Under the pieces are notes generated by a model that searched no databases, was not told the DNA's origin, and worked only from the letters and a program-made list of their open reading frames with translations. The translations under genes and the position numbers were made by a program. A DNA stretch of 11,173 bases from Methanobacteriota archaeon (GTDB lineage Archaea > Hydrothermarchaeota > Hydrothermarchaeia > Hydrothermarchaeales > JACQPM01): positions 1 to 11,173 of the forward strand of contig JACQPM010000009.1 in the NCBI GenBank assembly GCA_016207475.1. The letters run 5' to 3'. Shown here piece after piece: positions 1 through 6,557 of this stretch (its first letter is position 1; each line of letters begins with the position of its first letter).

Positions 1-96
1 GAGAAGGGCCTCGTGGTATCGGCGATCAACGAGGCGGTGAAAGGGCTCGTCGATGCGATGAAGATGAAGAAGGAAAGAGAAGATGAGCAAGTATGA
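1..96 (+). CDS. C-terminal fragment of an unidentified gene
   Basis: Frame 1 is open from the window edge to TGA at 94-96 and gives about 31 residues ending in a very charged tail (KMKKEREDEQV). The start lies outside the window. Codon choice (gag, ctc, gtc, gcg, aag) matches the downstream genes, and the other two frames look less protein-like. It overlaps the permease start at 83 by 14 nt, which suggests translational coupling in one operon. The fragment reads as an amphipathic helix (residues about 6-22) followed by a lysine/glutamate tail. Nothing in it identifies a family, so no function is offered. Confidence 0.55.
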   Translation, partial: EKGLVVSAINEAVKGLVDAMKMKKEREDEQV

Positions 97-2323
97 GGAG
101 GTGGAATTAACCAGGGACCTGGGCCTCTTCAGCGCCACCATGATAGGGGTGGGGGCTATGATAGGGGCCGGTATCTTCGTGCTGACGGGCATCGCCGCCG
201 GCACGGCCGGGCCCGCCCTCCTCCTGGCCTTCCTCCTGAACGGGGTCGTCACCCTCTTCACCGCCATGGCCTACGCCGAGCTCGGCTCCGCCATGCCGGA
301 GGCGGGCGGCGGCTATCTCTGGGTGAAAGAGGCCTTTCCAGGCGTCAGCGGCTTCTTGAGCGGCTGGATGAGCTGGCTGGCCCACACCGTGGCCGGGAGC
401 CTCTACGCCCTCGGCTTCGGGGCCTACTTCTACCTCTTCCTCTCCGTCTCTGGGGTAGCGATAGGCGGGCTTGGAGGCGAGGTCCTGAAGAAGGCCCTGG
501 CAGTGGGGGTCATCCTCCTCTTCGTCTACATAAACTACAGGGGGTCCTCCGAGACAGGAAAGGCTGCCAATATCTCGGCGATTGTGAAGATCGCCATCCT
601 GGGGGTCTTCGTCGCCTCTGGCCTGATGGCGATGCGCCGGGAGATCGACTGGACCGAGCACTTTGTCCCTTTCCTCCCCATGGGATTTGAGGGGGTCTTC
701 CTGGCCATGGGGCTCACCTTCATCGCCTTCGAGGGGTACGAGGTCATCGCCCAGGCAGGGGAGGAGATGATAGACCCGAAGAGGAACGTCCCCAGGGCCA
801 TCTTCCTCTCCCTGGCCATAGTCATGCCCATATACCTCCTGGTGGCCTTCGTGGCCCTGGGGGCTGTGGATGCCGGCGGGATGCCCACCTGGCAGTTCCT
901 GGGGCAGCACAAGGAGCTGGGCCTGGCAGAGGCGGCCAAGCAGTTCATGCCCCTCGGCGTGGGCCTCCTCCTCTTCGGCGGCCTCGTCTCCACCATGTCG
1001 GCCCTCAACGCCACCACCTTCTCCTCCACCCGGGTATCCTTCGCCATGGGCAGGGACTTCAATCTGCCGTCCCTCTTCAGGAGGGTCCACCCCATCAACA
1101 GGACCCCGCACGTCGCCCTGGCCATCACGGCGGTCCTGATGATCGCCATTGCCATCGGCCTACCGATAGAGGACGTGGCCAGCGCCGCCGACATCATGTT
1201 CCTCCTCCTCTTCCTCCAGGTCAACGCGGCCGTGATCAACATAAGGAAGAGGCTGGGGGATAAACTGGATTACGGGTACAAGATGCCCCTCTTCCCCTAC
1301 CTCCCCATCGCCGGCGTCTTGACGAAGCTCTTCCTGGCCCTGTACATGTACTTCTACAGCCCCATCGCATGGGTTATCACCCTGGTCTGGATAGGGATCG
1401 GCGGTCTGGTCTATCGGTCCTATGCCAGGGGTAAGGAGGAGATAGAGAAGGGGAAGCTGGCCAGGGAGATATCCCCGGGGGAGTACAGGATACTGGTGCC
1501 CATGAAGGCCCAGAAGGACGTGCGGCCCCTCATGGAGATATCGACAGCTATCGCGAAGGCCCAGGGGAGCGACGTCGTGGCCCTCCATGTCGTGGAGATA
1601 CCATATCAGACATTCCTGCAGGCTGGAAAGAGGTTCGTCGAGGAAAAGATGCCCCTCCTGAACGAGGCGGTGGAGATAGGCACCAGCTCTGGCATAACGG
1701 TGAGGAAGAAGATCGTCATCTCCCACGACGTCTCGAGGGCCATAGTGGACCTGGCCAAGTCTGGGAAGAGCGACCTGATCCTTCTGGGCTGGACCGGCGA
1801 GATATTCAGGGAGAAGATCAGGAGGTCAGTCCCCGGTAATGTGATGCGCAACGCCCCCTGCAACGTGGCGGTCCTCCATCCCAAGAACGGGAGGGAGATC
1901 AAGAGCATCCTGGTCCCTGTGGGACTGGGGGAGCACTCCTACAGGCTCCGTCTGGCGGAGAGGATAGCGAAGGCCTTCGGCGCCAAGGTCACCCTCATCA
2001 GCGTCACGGGGCCGGGAGAAGAGCCGCAGAAGGAGCGGCTGAGGGAGATCCATGAGAAGGACAGGGCGCTCCTCGACTGCGAGACGGCCTCTGAGATGGT
2101 CACCGCCTACTCCGTCAAGGAGGTGCTGGTGAACAGGTCGGCGAACCACGACCTCCTGGTCATAGGCCCCTCCAGGGAATGGATCTTGCAGGACTTCCTC
2201 TTCGGCTCCGTGCCCGACAGGATCGTCAACGAGGCCAAGTGCTCCGTCCTGATGGTGAAGGAGCCAGAGCAGAGGATAGAGTCCTGGGTGAACCTGGCCC
2301 TGGACTGGATCATGCGAAGGTAG
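83..2323 (+). CDS. APC-family amino acid permease with two C-terminal universal stress protein (USP) domains
   Basis: A predicted cytoplasmic-membrane secondary transporter of the amino acid-polyamine-organocation superfamily. Residues about 15-455 contain roughly 12 hydrophobic segments. TM1 carries the glycine-rich unwound stretch GVGAMIGAGIF (22-32), and TM6 carries the aromatic/acidic GLTFIAFEGYE typical of the family. Two alpha/beta USP-like domains follow, beginning at YRILVP (about 468) and KSILVPV (about 607). Their nucleotide-binding loops depart from the canonical G-x2-G-x9-G-S/T: the first has GWTG but SV in place of the distal GS, and the second has GPSR with a retained distal GS. 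ATP binding is therefore uncertain. Permease-USP fusions of about 740 residues are known in archaea and bacteria, and the USP part is thought to be regulatory. The substrate cannot be read from sequence. The ATG at 83 follows a purine-rich AGGAAAGAGAAG and overlaps the preceding gene. The sulfur genes downstream have their own promoter. Confidence 0.9.
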   Translation: MSKYEEVELTRDLGLFSATMIGVGAMIGAGIFVLTGIAAGTAGPALLLAFLLNGVVTLFTAMAYAELGSAMPEAGGGYLWVKEAFPGVSGFLSGWMSWLAHTVAGSLYALGFGAYFYLFLSVSGVAIGGLGGEVLKKALAVGVILLFVYINYRGSSETGKAANISAIVKIAILGVFVASGLMAMRREIDWTEHFVPFLPMGFEGVFLAMGLTFIAFEGYEVIAQAGEEMIDPKRNVPRAIFLSLAIVMPIYLLVAFVALGAVDAGGMPTWQFLGQHKELGLAEAAKQFMPLGVGLLLFGGLVSTMSALNATTFSSTRVSFAMGRDFNLPSLFRRVHPINRTPHVALAITAVLMIAIAIGLPIEDVASAADIMFLLLFLQVNAAVINIRKRLGDKLDYGYKMPLFPYLPIAGVLTKLFLALYMYFYSPIAWVITLVWIGIGGLVYRSYARGKEEIEKGKLAREISPGEYRILVPMKAQKDVRPLMEISTAIAKAQGSDVVALHVVEIPYQTFLQAGKRFVEEKMPLLNEAVEIGTSSGITVRKKIVISHDVSRAIVDLAKSGKSDLILLGWTGEIFREKIRRSVPGNVMRNAPCNVAVLHPKNGREIKSILVPVGLGEHSYRLRLAERIAKAFGAKVTLISVTGPGEEPQKERLREIHEKDRALLDCETASEMVTAYSVKEVLVNRSANHDLLVIGPSREWILQDFLFGSVPDRIVNEAKCSVLMVKEPEQRIESWVNLALDWIMRR

Positions 2324-2342
2324 GCCAGCCTGGCGGCTCACC

Positions 2343-2355
2343 AAAACCTTTATAT
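2343..2355 (+). promoter_or_regulatory. Archaeal promoter (BRE/TATA) of the sulfite reductase operon
   Basis: An A-rich BRE-like stretch AAAACC runs directly into TTTATAT (2349-2355), a good archaeal TATA box in an otherwise GC-rich gap. Initiation about 25 nt downstream would fall near 2378 and give a leader of about 50 nt before the GTG start at 2431. A second A/T-rich stretch, ATAAAATA (2382-2389), could act as an alternative TATA box. The position between a finished upstream gene and a tightly packed operon supports the call. Confidence 0.65.
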
Positions 2356-2388
2356 CCCCCTCCGTCACCAGCCTTGAATTCATAAAAT

Positions 2389-2404
2389 ATTAACAATCGT
2401 TAAT
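2389..2404. promoter_or_regulatory. 16-bp palindrome, candidate operator (ATTAAC-N4-GTTAAT)
   Basis: Perfect 6-bp arms ATTAAC (2389-2394) and GTTAAT (2399-2404) are separated by AATC. The site lies about 34 nt downstream of the TATA box, just after the predicted transcription start. If the alternative TATA at 2382-2389 is used, it would sit between TATA and start. Symmetric sites at these positions are typical of archaeal repressor operators. The arms are A/T rich, so a stable RNA hairpin is less likely. The cognate regulator is not in the window. Confidence 0.45.
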
Positions 2405-2414
2405 TTCGAGGACA

Positions 2415-2425
2415 GAGGAAAGGTG
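2415..2425 (+). promoter_or_regulatory. Ribosome binding site that supports a GTG start
   Basis: GAGGAAAGGTG contains AGGTG at 2421-2425, five bases before GTG at 2431. No in-frame ATG lies near the conserved N-terminus of the protein, so this Shine-Dalgarno-like sequence decides the start. Confidence 0.6.
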
Positions 2426-2430
2426 TTCCT

Positions 2431-3432
2431 GTGGCTGTGAAGGCGAGGGGCATTTTGCCCCAGAGGCAGAAGGGGTTCGCGACCCTGAGGTTCGTGGTGG
2501 GCGGGCAGCTCACCGTGGCCCAGATGCGGAAGCTGGCGGACCTGGCCAGAAGGGAGGGGAAGGAGATGGTGCTCACGACCATGAGGAAGACGGTGGAGCT
2601 CCCCTGGATAAGGCTGGAGAAGGTGCCCGAGGTCCTCAAGGAGTGCGCAGGCGTGGGGCTGAGGCCCGGCTCCACTGGGATGAGGACCGTGAAGGCCGTC
2701 TTACCCTGCGCCGCCACCTACCGGTGCGCCTTCGAGGCCACCGATGTGATGGGGCTCTACGATAAAGTGGCCACTAGGTACTTCGGCAGGGACGCCCCGG
2801 CCAAGTTCAAGATCTCCATCTCGGGCTGCCCCAACTACTGCATGCACCCCTATCTGAACGACATAGGGATCGTGGGGCGCGTCCACCCCAGGATAAACCT
2901 GGACAAGTGCATCGCCTGCGGCCAGTGCGCCAGGCTCTGCAGAGGGGAAGCAATAACGCAGAAAACAGAAGCATACCCTGCTTCCCCTCTTCCAACCAAG
3001 GCCTGGGAGGAGGCCATGGAGCTGAACAGGGCGCCGGTCTTCGACGCCACCACCCCGCTGGACGCCATAATACTGGACGAGAAGGGCCTCCCCCATATAG
3101 ATTATGACAAGTGCATAGACTGCGGCCTCTGCGTCAGGAACTGCCCCACCGACGCCATAGAGGTGGAGCGCTCCGGCTTCACCGTGATGGTGGGCGGCCG
3201 TGGAGGCAGGAAGGCCAGGTTCGGGAACGAGATCGTCCGCATAGCCTCCGAGGAGGAGCTCTTCACCATCCTCGACAGGACCCTGGAGTACCACGAGAAG
3301 TTCGCCCAGGGGAGGGAGCGGCTCCCCGACGCCATCGAGAGGCTCGGCTTAGAGCACTATAAAGAGCACGTCCTGGAGGGCCTGGAGCTGGACGGGAAGC
3401 AGTGCTCCACCATGAAGGCGAGGAGCGGTTAG
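2431..3432 (+). CDS. Small siroheme sulfite reductase-like protein with 2x[4Fe-4S] ferredoxin domain (paralog 1)
   Basis: A Dsr-like/assimilatory-type siroheme protein of 333 residues, probably cytoplasmic. A ferredoxin-like half-domain (about 15-75, with TTMRKTVELPW) precedes the siroheme domain. The siroheme-[4Fe-4S] ligands are present as Cx5C (C93, C99) and Cx3C (C133, C137, in SGCPNYC). KFK at 125-127 matches the substrate-binding lysines of sulfite reductases. A ferredoxin domain follows with C160/163/166/170 and C228/231/234/238, then the GGRGGR segment of Dsr-like proteins. Only one half-module is present, so it is about half the size of classical reductases and would need to dimerise. 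The linker between the two ferredoxin clusters is 57 residues, 20 longer than in the next gene, and contains a palindromic DNA insert. It opens a five-gene operon; its TAG directly abuts the next ATG. Substrate could be sulfite, nitrite or another sulfur oxyanion; sulfite is favoured by context. Confidence 0.85.
   Translation: MAVKARGILPQRQKGFATLRFVVGGQLTVAQMRKLADLARREGKEMVLTTMRKTVELPWIRLEKVPEVLKECAGVGLRPGSTGMRTVKAVLPCAATYRCAFEATDVMGLYDKVATRYFGRDAPAKFKISISGCPNYCMHPYLNDIGIVGRVHPRINLDKCIACGQCARLCRGEAITQKTEAYPASPLPTKAWEEAMELNRAPVFDATTPLDAIILDEKGLPHIDYDKCIDCGLCVRNCPTDAIEVERSGFTVMVGGRGGRKARFGNEIVRIASEEELFTILDRTLEYHEKFAQGRERLPDAIERLGLEHYKEHVLEGLELDGKQCSTMKARSG
2941..2990. repeat. 50-bp palindromic insert inside the sulfite reductase coding sequence
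   Basis: Perfect 11-bp inverted arms AGAGGGGAAGC (2941-2951) and GCTTCCCCTCT (2980-2990) flank a 28-nt loop with only 11 G/C bases, unusually A-rich for this window. The reading frame is kept through it, encoding residues 171-187. It starts at the codon after the last cysteine of ferredoxin cluster 1, where the paralog at 3433 has a linker 20 residues shorter. No clear target-site duplication is visible. It may be an in-frame palindromic element, or a templated inverted duplication of the left arm, which encodes the native-looking RGEAI. Confidence 0.55.
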
Positions 3433-4332
3433 ATGACCAAGATAAGATGGACCTCCGGTATACTGGCCCAGAAGCAGCGTGAGTACACCACTATGAGGGT
3501 CCCCCTCTCCGGGAGGATCACCTCCGAGCAGATGGACAAGATGGCCGATATAGCGGAGAGGGACGGGAAGGGCATCGTCCTCCTGACCATAAGGAAGAGC
3601 ATCGAGATACCCTGGATCAAGTACGACCAGTCCCTCAAAGTCCAGAGGGAGCTCCAGCAGGCCAAGCTGGAGATAGGCTCCTGCGGCCGGTCCGTGAGGA
3701 CCGTCGTCAGGTGCGCCTCCACTGGAAGGTGCCCCTTCGAGGTCATCGACGTCGAGAAGAAGTACCAGGAGATCACGGATAGATACTACGGCAAGAGCAC
3801 CCCCACGAAGTTCAAGACCTCCGTCTCGGGGTGCGCCAACGCCTGCGCCAATCCGTATATCAACGACTTCGGGATCGTGGGGAAGGCCCACCCGCGGATA
3901 GATTTCTCGAAGTGCGATAAATGTTATAAGTGCGTCGAAGCCTGCAAGGGCGGCGTCTTCGCTACCGAGGATGGAATCCCCGAGGTCGAGGGGGCCATAA
4001 CTCAGGAGGCGATAACCATAGGCGAGGACGGGATGCCCAGGATAGATTATGATAAGTGCATAGACTGCGGCTGGTGCATCTCCAACTGCCCGCCCGGCGC
4101 CCTGGGGGCCGAGAGGGTCGGGTACGGGATCTACGTCGGCGGCAGGGGCGGGAGATACCCCAAGTTCGCCCACGAGGTCGCCAGGTTCGTCTCCGAGGTG
4201 GAGCTCTTCAGGATCCTGGAGGGGACGATAGAGTACTTCAGGAAGTTCGCCGAGGGGAGGGAGCGCCTGGTCCTGGTCCTTGAGAGGCTCGGGATCGAGC
4301 ACTATAAGGAGCACGTCCTGAAGGAGGATTGA
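3433..4332 (+). CDS. Small siroheme sulfite reductase-like protein with 2x[4Fe-4S] ferredoxin domain (paralog 2)
   Basis: A paralog of the preceding protein, 299 residues, with the same domain order. The ferredoxin-like half-domain contains LTIRKSIEIPW. The siroheme-[4Fe-4S] ligands are Cx5C (C94, C100) and Cx3C (C134, C138, in SGCANAC), with KFK at 126-128. The ferredoxin cysteines are C161/164/167/171 and C209/212/215/219, followed by YVGGRGGRYPKF and a C-terminal helix ending YKEHVL. Both paralogs keep a full siroheme site, so neither looks like a purely structural subunit. They could form a pseudo-symmetric heterodimer, or two homodimers with different substrates. ATG at 3433 abuts the upstream stop and has GAGGAG at 3420-3425. 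One base separates its TGA from the FrhB-like gene. Relatives include low-molecular-weight siroheme sulfite reductases such as Methanosarcina barkeri P590 and the Dsr-like proteins of methanogens. Confidence 0.85.
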   Translation: MTKIRWTSGILAQKQREYTTMRVPLSGRITSEQMDKMADIAERDGKGIVLLTIRKSIEIPWIKYDQSLKVQRELQQAKLEIGSCGRSVRTVVRCASTGRCPFEVIDVEKKYQEITDRYYGKSTPTKFKTSVSGCANACANPYINDFGIVGKAHPRIDFSKCDKCYKCVEACKGGVFATEDGIPEVEGAITQEAITIGEDGMPRIDYDKCIDCGWCISNCPPGALGAERVGYGIYVGGRGGRYPKFAHEVARFVSEVELFRILEGTIEYFRKFAEGRERLVLVLERLGIEHYKEHVLKED

Positions 4333-4333
4333 G

Positions 4334-5443
4334 ATGGAAGCAATCCAGGTACCGTTCAAGAGGTTCGACTACCTCCAGGAGAAGGTCATCGACCCAGGCT
4401 ACTGCCACTCCTGCGGGGCCTGCGCCACCTTCTGCAACCGCGTGGTGATGGAGAAGGTCCCCAAGCTCGTCGGCGGCTGCCCCTTCCAGGGCTCCACCTA
4501 CTTCGAGAATACCTGCGTCTGCTACGGCCACTGCCCCATGGTCTCCACCGTCGACCCAAAGCACGTCTTCGGGAGACCGGCGGAGGACGAGTACCTGGGG
4601 CACTACAGGGGGATAAAGGCGGCAAGGTCCAAGGACGAGACCATACTGAAGAACGCCCAGGACGGCGGGGCCGTGACGACCATCCTGAAGGCCGCCCTGG
4701 ACGCGGGGGTCATAGACGCGGCCATAACGGTCTGCAGGGACGACCAGTGGAGGCCAGCCCCGAAGCTCGTCACCTCCTCCAGGGAGCTGAAGCGGACCTG
4801 CGGCTCCACCTACGCCCCGGCCCCTGTCATCAATCTCTTGGGCAAGGTCTCCAGGGAGAAGACCGCCGGGAAGAACACCATAGGTGCGATAGCAGTCGTG
4901 GGGATGCCATGCCAGATCCAGGCCCTGCGGAACTTCGAGTACGGCTTGTTGTACAACAACGGCCTCTCCCCCACCTCGGAGCTCAAGATCTACGCCATCT
5001 CCCTCTTCTGCGAGGGGATATACGACTACGACCGCCTCCTCCCCATGCTCAACACCGATATAACCAAGGTCCGGAAGATGGACATAAAGGGGAAGCTGAT
5101 GGTCCACTCCGACGAGATCTTCTGCATCCCCCTCAAGAGGGTGCGGGCGGCCATGCTGGACGCCTGCCTCGTCTGCCGGGACTTCGCCGGCGAACTGGCC
5201 GATATCTCCGTGGGCTCCATAGGCTCCCCCCAGGGGTGGTCCACCATGGTCCTGAGGTCCGGCAGGGGGACGGAGCTCCTCAGGGATGCCGACATAGCCG
5301 ATCAGCTCCAGATGACCGACGAGGTGGACCTGGCGGCCGTCAAGGACGCGGCAGCCAGGAAGAAGGAGCGGGTGATGGAGGAGATAAGGAGGCGCAGGGC
5401 CCAGGGCATTCCCCTGCCTCCAGTCCTGGAGGGGGTGGTCTGA
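4334..5443 (+). CDS. FrhB/FpoF-family coenzyme F420 oxidoreductase subunit (iron-sulfur flavoprotein)
   Basis: A 369-residue member of the F420 hydrogenase/dehydrogenase beta-subunit family. The family binds FAD, F420 and [4Fe-4S] clusters and moves electrons between F420H2 and an iron-sulfur partner. A CxxCxxCxxxC cluster motif lies at C24/27/30/34, with further cysteines at C49, C61, C63 and C67. DGGAVTTILKAALDAGVIDAAI is the characteristic N-terminal-domain segment. GMPCQIQALRN and CLVCRDFAGELADISVGSIG (C278, C281) are hallmarks of the C-terminal domain. In methanogen Fsr (F420-dependent sulfite reductase) an FrhB-like half is fused to a Dsr-like half; here it follows two Dsr-like genes as a separate protein. 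It is the likely electron-input subunit. RBS GGAGG is at 4323-4327. Its TGA overlaps the next ATG by one base (TGATG), indicating coupled translation. Confidence 0.88.
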   Translation: MEAIQVPFKRFDYLQEKVIDPGYCHSCGACATFCNRVVMEKVPKLVGGCPFQGSTYFENTCVCYGHCPMVSTVDPKHVFGRPAEDEYLGHYRGIKAARSKDETILKNAQDGGAVTTILKAALDAGVIDAAITVCRDDQWRPAPKLVTSSRELKRTCGSTYAPAPVINLLGKVSREKTAGKNTIGAIAVVGMPCQIQALRNFEYGLLYNNGLSPTSELKIYAISLFCEGIYDYDRLLPMLNTDITKVRKMDIKGKLMVHSDEIFCIPLKRVRAAMLDACLVCRDFAGELADISVGSIGSPQGWSTMVLRSGRGTELLRDADIADQLQMTDEVDLAAVKDAAARKKERVMEEIRRRRAQGIPLPPVLEGVV

Positions 5444-5706
5444 TGGGGGAGCTGGATTACATAGAGGACTGGTCCGAGGACCTAGCCAGGTCCCTGGCTA
5501 CGGAGGATGGCATAGCCCTGACAGATCGGCACATGGCCATCCTCAAGGCTGCCCGCGATTTCTATCAGGAGAATATGATAGATCCCACCATAAGGGATAT
5601 AGCCAAGAGGATGGGCGTGGAGAAGAGAGAGGTCAACGCCCTCTTCCCGGACGGAGCTAAGCAGATAGCGAAGCTCGCAGGGATCGAGTACACCGGCTGC
5701 GTATGA
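5443..5706 (+). CDS. DsrC/TusE-like sulfur carrier protein with a single C-terminal cysteine
   Basis: An 87-residue protein of the DsrC/TusE/gamma-sulfite-reductase family. The order is family-like: a short N-terminal segment (LDYIEDWSEDLA), a helical core with LTDRHMAILKAARDFY and PTIRDIAKRMG, and a C-terminal arm FPDGAKQIAKLAGIEYTGCV. The penultimate C86 matches the invariant cysteine that carries persulfide. The second cysteine of true DsrC, about ten residues upstream, is replaced by Ile75/Ala76, and the arm appears about one residue shorter than in DsrC (GIEYTGC against GLPKPTGC). This points to TusE-like sulfur transfer and not to the DsrC trisulfide cycle. The ATG at 5443 overlaps the FrhB-like stop, and an upstream extension in this frame would run inside that gene. 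LarE begins in the ATGA overlap at 5703. Co-transcription with the siroheme proteins suggests it docks to them. Confidence 0.82.
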   Translation: MGELDYIEDWSEDLARSLATEDGIALTDRHMAILKAARDFYQENMIDPTIRDIAKRMGVEKREVNALFPDGAKQIAKLAGIEYTGCV

Positions 5707-6500
5707 GCGGGGAGAGGCTCGTAGACTGGTTCAGAGGCAAGGGGGGGGTCGTCGTAGCCTTCTCTGGCGGCGTGGACAGCGCCGTGGTTGCAAAGGCAGC
5801 CGTGATGGCGCTGGGCGATGCTGCCATAGCAGCCACCTCCGCTTCCCCCACCCTGCCCGCCAGGGAGCTGGATGGGGCCCGGCGCCTGGCGGGGGAGATT
5901 GGCATACGGCACGTCGTCTTCGAAGAGGACGAGTTCTCGGACCCGAAGTTCCGGGAGAACAGCCCCGAGAGGTGCTACCACTGCCGCAAGGGCCTGGTGC
6001 GCGGCCTCCGGCGGGTAGCGGTCGAGAGTGGGGCCGCTTACATCGTCGACGGGGCGAACGCAGATGACACCAGGGCCCATCGCCCGGGCCTGAGGGCCAT
6101 GCGGGAGGCCGGTGTCAGATCACCACTCCTGGAGCTGGGGATGGGGAAGGAGGAGGTGAGGGAGATCGCCAAGGCCTTCGGCCTCTCGGCGGCCGAGAAG
6201 CCCTCCATGGCCTGCCTCGCCAGCAGGATCCCTTACGGCGAGGAGATAACCCCCGAGAAGCTCCTGATGGTGGAGAGGGCGGAGGAGCTCGTAAGAGCTC
6301 TGGGCTTCGACCAGGTGAGGGTGAGGTCCCACGACGGCATCGCCAGGGTCGAGGTCCCCAGAGAAGAGATCCCACGGTTGGTCGAGCACCGCAGGGATAT
6401 AGCCGCCGGCCTCCGGCGGATCGGCTTCTCCTACGTGACCCTCGATCTCGAGGGCTATAGATCTGGCTCCATGGACGAGGTCTTGAATTACTCCAAGTAA
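5703..6500 (+). CDS. larE: LarE-like ATP-dependent sulfur transferase (PP-loop)
   Basis: A 265-residue LarE-family PP-loop protein, matching the family's usual length. The ATP pyrophosphatase loop SGGVDS lies at 21-26. In well-studied LarE proteins the substrate pyridinium dicarboxylate mononucleotide is adenylated and sulfurated for nickel-pincer cofactor synthesis. Cysteines occur at C91 and C94 (RCYHC) and C171 (KPSMACLASR); C171 is at the position of the sacrificial cysteine. Three cysteines in this arrangement resemble the LarE class reported to bind a [4Fe-4S] cluster and act catalytically; I recall this from the literature and have not aligned it. No larA, larB or larC is in the window. 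The gene overlaps the DsrC/TusE-like gene by four bases (ATGA), so a persulfide supply from that protein is plausible. It ends the operon and has only a weak RBS, consistent with coupling. A different PP-loop sulfur-insertion substrate is possible. Confidence 0.85.
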   Translation: MSGERLVDWFRGKGGVVVAFSGGVDSAVVAKAAVMALGDAAIAATSASPTLPARELDGARRLAGEIGIRHVVFEEDEFSDPKFRENSPERCYHCRKGLVRGLRRVAVESGAAYIVDGANADDTRAHRPGLRAMREAGVRSPLLELGMGKEEVREIAKAFGLSAAEKPSMACLASRIPYGEEITPEKLLMVERAEELVRALGFDQVRVRSHDGIARVEVPREEIPRLVEHRRDIAAGLRRIGFSYVTLDLEGYRSGSMDEVLNYSK

Positions 6501-6510
6501 TATTCTTACC

Positions 6511-6524
6511 AAAAAATATATATA
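6511..6524 (+). promoter_or_regulatory. Archaeal TATA promoter of the threonine synthase-sulfur carrier operon
   Basis: AAAAAATATATATA (6511-6524) is an A-rich BRE-like run followed by TATATATA, in a 57-nt gap after the LarE stop. Initiation about 26 nt downstream, near 6547, leaves a leader of about 11 nt before ATG 6558, with GAGG at 6547-6550 at its very start. Near-leaderless translation is therefore likely. TACC occurs three times (6507, 6523, 6535) with no clear symmetry. Confidence 0.7.
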
Positions 6525-6557
6525 CCATGAATAATACCTTGGGGGCGAGGCGATCTC

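Noticed and set aside
107..1111. A 334-codon minus-strand frame opposite the permease
   Set aside because: Its translation is rich in Gly, Glu, His and Pro without domain character, as expected for a shadow of the membrane-protein gene.
2326..2338. Possible hairpin GCCAG-C-CTGGC after the permease stop as a terminator
   Set aside because: The loop would be one base and no U-tract follows, so it is not credible as a terminator.
2389..2404. Palindrome as an RNA hairpin or riboswitch
   Set aside because: The stem is six mostly A/U pairs, too weak for a riboswitch; a DNA operator is more plausible.
4747..5442. Upstream extension of the DsrC/TusE-like reading frame
   Set aside because: This part overlaps the FrhB-like gene in another frame and reads as low-complexity. 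The family match begins at the TGATG junction, so the start is 5443.
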